From contig JAHFFF010000004.1 in the NCBI GenBank assembly GCA_023248095.1, positions 1 to 22,960 of the forward strand: a stretch of 22,960 nucleotides of DNA, in the 5' to 3' direction. This document shows, in pieces, positions 14,611 to 20,734 of the stretch (the first letter of the stretch is position 1; every line of letters begins with the position of its first letter). A program made the position numbers and the translations under genes. Origin of the DNA: Candidatus Omnitrophota bacterium. Its GTDB lineage: Bacteria; Omnitrophota; Gorgyraeia; 1-14-0-20-64-10. The notes under the pieces were generated by a model, which was not told the origin of the DNA, did not search any database, and saw only the letters and a list, made by a program, of their open reading frames with translations.

Positions 14611-17415
14611 ATGTCTATCTGCGATGTGGTGATTCCGATCTGGAATGAACCCGGCCGTACCCAGCGGTGCCTGGAAAGCCTACTGGCCACAACCGGCGAA
14701 CCGATTCGGCTCATCCTAATCGATAATGGAAGCAGCCAGCCAACCCAGGATCTCCTGGAACGATTTCGCAGCCAAAGTCGTTTTCCGGTGGAGATCCTCC
14801 GCAACGAAATCAATCTGGGTTTCATCAAGGCAGTCAATCAGGGAATCCGGGCGGCTCGCTCACCGTGGATCTGCCTTTTGAACAACGACACGATCCTGAC
14901 CCAAGACTGGCTTGCTGAGATGCTCAAGGTCGGCGAGGCCGATCCGCGGATCGGCCTGATTAACCCCACCAGCAACTCCCTTGGTTTTCATACCGACCCA
15001 GCATCCCTCAAAGATTACGCCGCAGGCTTGCGATCCCAATCGGGAAGATGGACGGAGCTGTCCGTCGCCTTGGGCTTCTGTCTGTTGGCCCGACGGAGCC
15101 TGTTCGGACAGGTGGGCCTATTGGACGAATCTTTCGGGATGGGGAACTTTGACGACGACGACCTATCCCGCCGCGTCAGGGCACACGGCCTGCTCTGCGT
15201 CAGGGCCTGCGGTGGCTACGTTTACCACGAAGAGAAGGTGAGCTTTCGGAATCTGCCGGGATGGGAGAAGACCTTCGAGCAAAATCGCCGGCGCTTTGAG
15301 GAAAAATGGGGACGCCGGCTGAGGATCCTATGGGCCGTCCGGGGAGGTGACCCTCCGGCGATCCAAGTTCAAGCTAGGGCGGCAGCCGAATTGGCTCGGC
15401 AGGGACATTGGATCACCCTCCTCGCCAAAAAATCCGACCTGCCTGCGGAGGTACTCACCCAGGCGCAGATCAATCGATGGGACATGCCCGAGAGGAGCTG
15501 GAGGTTTCGTGCAACTTGGCGGTTGCTCACAAAGAGAAAGAAACCGTTTGACCTCGTGATCGCTTATGACCCAGACTGGTTGGGGTGGGTTCGTCGACTG
15601 CGCTCACTGCATCGGGCCAACCTCCTTTCTTCCCCGACCGATCAGGAGATACTAGATCAATGCCGGATCCTATCCCGCTCTCCGTCGTGGTCCGCGCCAG
15701 AGGAAGCGCGACCACTTCCTGCGGCAACTCCGTTGCCGCTCTCGGTCGTCGTCATCACTAAGAACGAGGCCTCGCGGCTGCCGGCATGCCTGGACTCGGT
15801 CCGGTGGGCCGGGGAGATTGTGGTGGTGGATGACGAATCGACCGATGACACGGTGGCCATCGCCAAGAGCTACACCGACCGGGTGATTCAGCGCCGCATG
15901 GACATCGAGGGCCGACACCGCAACTTTGCATACTCGCAGGCCGCCTACGACTGGGTGTTGAGCCTCGACGCCGATGAACGGGTGACCCCGGAGCTTCGGG
16001 ATGAAATCATTCGGTTGCTGCGAGGTCAACCGCCTTGTCCCGGGTACACCGTCCCGCGCCGAAATTACCTCGGGCCTTATTGGATTCGGCACGGAGGCTG
16101 GTATCCCAGTCCTCAGCTGAAGTTATTTCAGAAGGACCGCTTTCGCTACGAAGAAAGCGAAGTCCATCCCCGGGCATTCATGAATGGCGACTGCGGCACG
16201 CTCACACACGATCTGATCCATCACTCCTACCGGGACCTGGCCGACTTCTTGGCCAAGCTCAACCGGCAGACGACCCTCGAGGCTCGCAAATGGGTCAAGG
16301 ACGGCCGGCGGATGAGCCTCGCCAAGGGCCTGTGGCGCACCTTCGACCGGTTCTTCCGAACGCTCTGGTTGAAGCAGGGGTACCGGGACGGATTATTGGG
16401 ATACCTCGTAGCAGTCTACGCGGGGCTGTACCAGTTCCTCAGCTACGCGAAATACTGGCACCTCAAAAACACTGAAGGGAAGGCGGTCAGATTGGAGGGT
16501 GCGGGTGAGCGGGCATGGGTGTCCCAAGCGGGCATGGTGTCCCGAGCCGAAGGCGAGGGACGAGCGAGGGACATCGACGAGCGAACGGCCACGCTGGGGC
16601 CGTTCGCGTCCCGCGAATCCGCCGCCCTCCGATCTGACCGACAAACCCTCTCGGCGGTGATACTCACAAAGAATGCCTCCGTGACCATTCAGGCCTGCCT
16701 CCAATCGGTCCGCTGGATCGATGAGGTCATCGTGGTGGATGGCGGCTCCACCGATGGCACGTGCCAGATCGCAGAAGCGGCCGGCGCCAAGGTCATCACC
16801 GAAACACGAGCAGATGACTTTGGCTCCCTGAGGAATCTCGGTACGGAGCAGGCCAGCGGGGACTGGATCCTCCAATTGGATGCCGATGAGGTGATCACCC
16901 CCGAGTTCCGAAAGGCCCTGGAACAGATCCTGCTCCACCCAACGCCTCATGTGGCCTATAAATTCCGGCGCAGGAACAACTTCTTGGGCCACTGGATGCG
17001 GTTTGGGGGATGGGAGCACGATTCGCTGCACTTGTTCCGGAAGGGGTTTGCCCGTTATGAAGGCCGCGTTCACGAACGGCTTTTGGTCGACGGCTCGATC
17101 GGTAGGTTGCGCGTTGGGGTTGAGCATTATCCCTTCCGATCGCTGGAGGAGTTCATCGACCGGCAGAACCGCTACACAACGCTTGAGGCCCTGCAACTTT
17201 TCGAAAAGCAGCAAGCCCCGTCCAACAAGGAACTCCACTACCAAATAACGAGAAAATCCGCTAAACTCTTCTGGAAGCTGTATATCAAGAAGCAAGGCTT
17301 TCGCGAGGGGAGGGTGGGACTGATTTTCTGCATACTGTATGGGTTCGTCCACCTCATTAAGTGGGCAAAGCTTTGGGAATTAGCACAACAAAAGGAGATA
17401 CCATGCGGGTCCTGA
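14611..17415 (+). CDS. Multi-domain glycosyltransferase with three GT2 modules
   Basis: A 934-residue protein with three GT-A modules in one chain. Module 1 (about 1-240) resembles rhamnosyltransferase-like GT2 enzymes: V-V-I-P-I-W-N-E, I-D-N-G-S-S and a N91-N-D93 metal motif. Residues about 240-355 look like the N-terminal half of a GT-B enzyme (R-I-L-W-A-V-R-G-G-D-P-P start) and have no partner half. Module 2 (about 375-625) and module 3 (about 679-930) are each WaaE-like (LPS beta-glucosyltransferase type) with D453-A-D455-E and D757-A-D759-E and the C-terminal K-Q-G-Y/F-R-x-G segment. They look like diverged copies of one another. Residues about 629-675 are a charged linker encoded by a palindromic repeat. 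It probably catalyses several successive additions. The ATG at 14611 has a weak ribosome site; the gene overlaps the next by 13 bases. Confidence 0.85.
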   Translation: MSICDVVIPIWNEPGRTQRCLESLLATTGEPIRLILIDNGSSQPTQDLLERFRSQSRFPVEILRNEINLGFIKAVNQGIRAARSPWICLLNNDTILTQDWLAEMLKVGEADPRIGLINPTSNSLGFHTDPASLKDYAAGLRSQSGRWTELSVALGFCLLARRSLFGQVGLLDESFGMGNFDDDDLSRRVRAHGLLCVRACGGYVYHEEKVSFRNLPGWEKTFEQNRRRFEEKWGRRLRILWAVRGGDPPAIQVQARAAAELARQGHWITLLAKKSDLPAEVLTQAQINRWDMPERSWRFRATWRLLTKRKKPFDLVIAYDPDWLGWVRRLRSLHRANLLSSPTDQEILDQCRILSRSPSWSAPEEARPLPAATPLPLSVVVITKNEASRLPACLDSVRWAGEIVVVDDESTDDTVAIAKSYTDRVIQRRMDIEGRHRNFAYSQAAYDWVLSLDADERVTPELRDEIIRLLRGQPPCPGYTVPRRNYLGPYWIRHGGWYPSPQLKLFQKDRFRYEESEVHPRAFMNGDCGTLTHDLIHHSYRDLADFLAKLNRQTTLEARKWVKDGRRMSLAKGLWRTFDRFFRTLWLKQGYRDGLLGYLVAVYAGLYQFLSYAKYWHLKNTEGKAVRLEGAGERAWVSQAGMVSRAEGEGRARDIDERTATLGPFASRESAALRSDRQTLSAVILTKNASVTIQACLQSVRWIDEVIVVDGGSTDGTCQIAEAAGAKVITETRADDFGSLRNLGTEQASGDWILQLDADEVITPEFRKALEQILLHPTPHVAYKFRRRNNFLGHWMRFGGWEHDSLHLFRKGFARYEGRVHERLLVDGSIGRLRVGVEHYPFRSLEEFIDRQNRYTTLEALQLFEKQQAPSNKELHYQITRKSAKLFWKLYIKKQGFREGRVGLIFCILYGFVHLIKWAKLWELAQQKEIPCGS
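16508..16612. repeat. GC-rich palindromic/direct-repeat block inside a coding sequence
   Basis: Within the linker of the multi-glycosyltransferase gene lie: a near-perfect tandem direct repeat of 19 and 18 bases (16508-16526 and 16527-16544, differing by one missing G and the last base); a hairpin at 16539-16561 with stem GTCCC/GGGAC, a GA/GA internal mismatch, GCC/GGC and a GAA loop; and a perfect 10-base stem GCGAACGGCC (16581-16590) / GGCCGTTCGC (16598-16607) with a 7-base loop. GGGAC at 16568-16572 can pair with GTCCC at 16608-16612 outside that stem. The style (CCCGAG...GAAGGCGAGGGAC) recalls intergenic GAGCGAAGCGAGGGA-type dispersed repeats of many environmental bacteria. It is read in frame without stops. 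Confidence 0.75.
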
Positions 17416-18377
17416 TAACGGGTGTTACAGGTTTTGTTGGCAGTCACCTGGCCGAGTTCCTATTGGAGAAGGAGATTGAGGTCTACGGCACACAGCGCTG
17501 GCGCAGCAAGATGGATAACATCGACCATCTGAAAAACCGAATCAAGATGTACGAATGCGACCTGCGGGACGCGACCTCTGTCCGCCAAGTCCTTTCGGAG
17601 GTTCGGCCCGATCGGATATTCCACCTGGCTGCCCAATCCTTCGTGCCCATGTCGTGGAAGGCCCCTTCGGAGACCATGGGCACCAATACCATCGGCCAGA
17701 TTAATCTCCTGGAGGCAATCCGCGAATTAGGGCTGAATACAAGGGTGCAAATCGCGGGCAGCTCGGAGGAATACGGCTTGGTCTACCCTGAAGAACTTCC
17801 CATCGTCGAAACCAACCCACTGCGCCCGCTTAGTCCTTATGCGGTCTCCAAGGTTGCCCAGGATCTTTTAGGGTTCCAGTACGCGCGCAGCTACAAGATG
17901 CACATCGTCCGGACGCGGGCCTTCAACCACACCGGTCCACGGCGTGGGGAGGTGTTTGCCACCTCGAGCTTCGCCAAACAGATCGCCCTGATTGAAGCGG
18001 AGCTTCAAGAGCCTGTCATTTACACCGGCGATCTGTCAACGCGCCGAGATTTCACAGACGTCCGGGACGTCATCCGAGGCTACTGGATGGCATTGGAGGA
18101 AGGAGACCCAGGGGAGGTTTACAACCTCTGTTCCGGAAGGGACGTCGCCATCCGGGATGTGCTCGAGATCTACCTGGAGCACACGGATCGCCGCATTACC
18201 GTCAAGGTAGACCCCCAGCGACTGCGGCCGAGCGATGTGCTTTTGTTGCGTGGGGATTGCTCCAAATTCAGGAAGAAGGTTGGCTGGCAGATCACCATAC
18301 CTTTGGAGAAAACGTTGGAAGATCTCCTGAACTACTGGCGGAACAAGATCAAACCCGCAGCCGTTCCTGTTGCGTAA
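17403..18377 (+). CDS. GDP-mannose 4,6-dehydratase-like SDR (or GDP-4-keto-6-deoxymannose reductase)
   Basis: A 324-residue extended SDR. The ATG at 17403 has a strong AAGGAG site (17392-17397) five bases upstream, lies in the last 13 bases of the previous gene, and begins M-R-V-L-I-T-G-V-T-G-F-V-G, the NADP-binding loop. The catalytic motif is Y146-A-V-S-K150, with G-S-S-E-E-Y-G supplying the active-site Ser/Glu and R-A-F-N-H-T-G-P-R-R before the sugar-binding part, as in GDP-mannose 4,6-dehydratase and GDP-6-deoxy-mannose reductase (Rmd). The length is shorter than classical Gmd and nearer to Rmd. It would provide a GDP-deoxyhexose such as GDP-rhamnose. Product not certain. Confidence 0.85.
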   Translation: MRVLITGVTGFVGSHLAEFLLEKEIEVYGTQRWRSKMDNIDHLKNRIKMYECDLRDATSVRQVLSEVRPDRIFHLAAQSFVPMSWKAPSETMGTNTIGQINLLEAIRELGLNTRVQIAGSSEEYGLVYPEELPIVETNPLRPLSPYAVSKVAQDLLGFQYARSYKMHIVRTRAFNHTGPRRGEVFATSSFAKQIALIEAELQEPVIYTGDLSTRRDFTDVRDVIRGYWMALEEGDPGEVYNLCSGRDVAIRDVLEIYLEHTDRRITVKVDPQRLRPSDVLLLRGDCSKFRKKVGWQITIPLEKTLEDLLNYWRNKIKPAAVPVA

Positions 18378-18921
18378 CAGGGCCGTCTTCCTTGACCGGG
18401 ATGGGGTGATCAATGCCTCCCCAACCCAAAAACGATACATCACCTCCTGGGAAGAATTCCGGTTCCTTCCCGGCGCCCTCGCTGCGCTGCAGGCCCTCAA
18501 GACCTCTCGCCGGAAGGTCATCGTCGTTTCAAACCAAGCCGGTGTAGGGCGGGGCATCCTGCAGGCCTCTCAGTTAAGAGAGATCACCCGAAGGATGCTG
18601 CAGGCCACTCGGGCGGCAGGCGGACGGATCGATGCCGTCTATTACTGCACCCACTCCCCGGAGGAGGGCTGTCCATGCCGCAAGCCGCGGGCGGGGCTGC
18701 TTCGGAAAGCCGCCCGACGGCTCTCGATCAATCTGGAGAGGTCGTTCGTGGTAGGGGACAACGTGACGGACATTCAGATGGGCGCGGCAGCAGGCTGCAG
18801 GACCGTGTTGGTCCTCACAGGCATCACGGAGCGCAAGGACGCAAAGCAGATGGCCGTCTCTCCGGACAAGACTGTCCGGGATCTCCAACAAGCCGTCGGC
18901 TGGATCCTCCGCCAGCGATGA
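18370..18921 (+). CDS. gmhB: D-glycero-D-manno-heptose 1,7-bisphosphate 7-phosphatase-like HAD protein
   Basis: A 183-residue HAD-superfamily phosphatase, probably started at the TTG at 18370, eight bases inside the previous gene; no other start fits before the first catalytic residue. Motif I is F-L-D9-R-D11-G-V-I-N with nucleophile D9 and acid D11; V-V-S-N-Q-A-G-V-G-R-G is motif II; V-G-D-N-V-T-D-I is the metal motif. A zinc site is present as C93-T-H95 and C101-P-C103, the C-x-H...C-x-C pattern of GmhB, with a shorter loop than E. coli. GmhB dephosphorylates heptose 1,7-bisphosphate on the route to ADP-heptose, or GDP-D-heptose in related pathways. This matches the two GT9 genes nearby. 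HisB-type histidinol phosphatase is an alternative, less likely here. Confidence 0.85.
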   Translation: MRNRAVFLDRDGVINASPTQKRYITSWEEFRFLPGALAALQALKTSRRKVIVVSNQAGVGRGILQASQLREITRRMLQATRAAGGRIDAVYYCTHSPEEGCPCRKPRAGLLRKAARRLSINLERSFVVGDNVTDIQMGAAAGCRTVLVLTGITERKDAKQMAVSPDKTVRDLQQAVGWILRQR

Positions 18922-20030
18922 AAATCCTCATTACCCATGTCCCGGCGGGTTCCGGCCACGAAAAGGCGGCTGAGGCAATCTTTGTCGCTCTGCGGAAAAT
19001 CCGGCCGGAGGCGGAGGTGACACTGCTGAATGGCCTTGAGGGAATGAGTTCTGGATACCAGTGGTGCTTCACACAGGGGTACCTAGGTCTCATTCACCGA
19101 TTTCCATTCCTGTGGGGAGCTGCTTACCATCTTGCAGATCTGCAAGGACTGGCTTGGGCCGCATACAAACTCCATCGACTGAGCAACGCCTCACACGGAA
19201 AAATCCTGGAAGGCATTGTGTTGCGGTACCAACCCGACGTTTTCATCAGTACTCACTTCTTCCCGGCGGAAGTCGCTTCCTTTCTCAAACTGCGAGGGCG
19301 CCTCTCGGCCCGACTGATCACCGTCATCACCGATTTCCTTCCTCACAACGTCTGGATCTGTCCTGGGACCGACACCTACGTCGTCGGCTCCGATGTAACA
19401 AGGAAGGAACTGATGGCCCGCGCCGTCGAGGAGGAAAAAATCCGAGTGCTGGGGATTCCCATTGATCCGAAATTCAGCCGTCGATCCGACCGCAGGTCGC
19501 TGGCACAGCGGCTGGGGGTGGACCCAGAACGGTTCACCGTTTTGATCTGCTCCGGCGGGTTCGGCACAGGACCCATGGAGCAGTTGTTCCGCATACTCTC
19601 TGCCGTTTCCAAACCTCTCCAGGCCCTGATCGTCACGGGGAAGAATACGGCTCTCTTCCATCGGCTGAAGGGCCTGCGTCCGAGCATCCCCCACACCTTG
19701 AAGATCTACGGCTTCGTGGATAACATGGATGAGTTGATGGATGTCTCGGATCTGATGATCACCAAGCCGGGGGGCCTGAGCTGTGCCGAGGCCATGGCCA
19801 AAGGGTTGCCGATGATCCTGGCCTCTCCCATACCCGGCCAGGAGGCGCGCAATGCCCAGGTGGTTCAAAGGATTGGGACAGCCATCTTGGCCCAGAGGGC
19901 GAGCCGTGTCCCTTCTCTGATTCAGGAGCTGCGTTCGGATCCAGCGAGGATGCGGGCAATGGCTCAAAAGGGAAGAGAGGCCAGTTTCCCGGATGCAGCC
20001 TCCAACGTCGCGAGGCTCGCCGTCTCTTGA
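18918..20030 (+). CDS. MGDG-synthase/UgtP-like GT28 glycosyltransferase
   Basis: A 370-residue GT-B protein of the MGDG-synthase/diacylglycerol glucosyltransferase family. The ATG at 18918 is fixed by an ATGA overlap and by the family's opening I-T-H7-V-P-A-G-S-G-H14-E-K-A-A, whose G-S-G-H is the acceptor-loop motif. The C-terminal domain has S-G-G-F-G-T-G-P-M and T-K-P-G-G-L-S-C-A-E-A-M-A-K-G-L-P, and P-I-P-G-Q-E-A-R-N, all typical of this family. Members add glucose or galactose from UDP-sugar to diacylglycerol at the inner membrane face. Its place at the end of an LPS-type gene block suggests glycolipid synthesis, but the acceptor may be different. It overlaps the following DNA-repair gene by TTGA. 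Confidence 0.85.
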   Translation: MKILITHVPAGSGHEKAAEAIFVALRKIRPEAEVTLLNGLEGMSSGYQWCFTQGYLGLIHRFPFLWGAAYHLADLQGLAWAAYKLHRLSNASHGKILEGIVLRYQPDVFISTHFFPAEVASFLKLRGRLSARLITVITDFLPHNVWICPGTDTYVVGSDVTRKELMARAVEEEKIRVLGIPIDPKFSRRSDRRSLAQRLGVDPERFTVLICSGGFGTGPMEQLFRILSAVSKPLQALIVTGKNTALFHRLKGLRPSIPHTLKIYGFVDNMDELMDVSDLMITKPGGLSCAEAMAKGLPMILASPIPGQEARNAQVVQRIGTAILAQRASRVPSLIQELRSDPARMRAMAQKGREASFPDAASNVARLAVS

Positions 20031-20734
20031 TCCAAGACCCCCGGCAGGAATTTCGGTCCATCCTCAAGGATACGCGCCACCTGCTGGAATCCCTGCAGGC
20101 CGGTGGCATCACGAAGGTACCGGCCCCGGAAGGCTTCTCTCGGAAAGGCCTGAGCAAGAATAAGAATAAGGAAACGATCCTCGAGCCGATCCGTCGGAAG
20201 GCCCTCGTGTGCCAAGCCTGCCGACTCTGCAAAACCAGAACTCAGGTCGTTTTCGGGGAAGGGTCCCTGGACGCAAGGCTGGCCTTTGTAGGAGAGGGAC
20301 CCGGCCGAGAGGAAGATCTCCAAGGCCGCCCGTTTGTGGGGGCGGCCGGAACGCTGCTCACCCGCATCATACAGGCCATGAAGTTACAGAGGGAATCGGT
20401 TTACATCGCCAACGTGGTGAAATGCCGGCCCCCTCAGAATCGCCCGCCGGAGCCGGACGAGATCGAAGCTTGCCACGATTACCTCGAAGCCCAACTGCTG
20501 ACCATCCGGCCCAAGGTGATTTGCGCATTGGGCAGGACCGCAGCAACCGCCCTGTTAGAGACGAATGCCCCGATGAGCACGCTCCGCGGCCGAACCTTCA
20601 AGTGGAAGGAGATTCCCTTGATCGTCACCTTTCACCCCGCCTATCTGCTGCGCAATCCTCCCGCCAAGAAGCTGGTCTGGCAGGACATGCAGCTCGTCTT
20701 AGCGATCCTCGCCGGCCGGCCATCCCAAGAATGA
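20027..20734 (+). CDS. Type-4 (family 4) uracil-DNA glycosylase, iron-sulfur
   Basis: A 235-residue uracil-DNA glycosylase that removes uracil from DNA in base-excision repair. The start is a TTG at 20027 within a TTGA overlap. Motif 1 is G-E-G-P-G-R-E-E-D with G-R-P-F-V-G following; the C-terminal motif is H-P-A-Y-L-L-R-N-P. The 4Fe-4S ligands of the family fit a C62-x2-C65 (or C65-x2-C68) pair, C133 in K-C-R-P-P and C149. About 60 extra residues precede the core, including a lysine/asparagine-rich K-N-K-N-K stretch encoded by a short repeat (20154-20171 region); long N-terminal extensions are common in this family. It precedes priA with an ATGA overlap, so the two are probably co-translated. 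Confidence 0.93.
   Translation: MIQDPRQEFRSILKDTRHLLESLQAGGITKVPAPEGFSRKGLSKNKNKETILEPIRRKALVCQACRLCKTRTQVVFGEGSLDARLAFVGEGPGREEDLQGRPFVGAAGTLLTRIIQAMKLQRESVYIANVVKCRPPQNRPPEPDEIEACHDYLEAQLLTIRPKVICALGRTAATALLETNAPMSTLRGRTFKWKEIPLIVTFHPAYLLRNPPAKKLVWQDMQLVLAILAGRPSQE

Noticed and set aside
20150..20172. AAGAATAAGAATAAGG short repeat in the uracil-DNA glycosylase gene
   Set aside because: A small low-complexity stretch in the variable N-terminal extension; no frame disruption.
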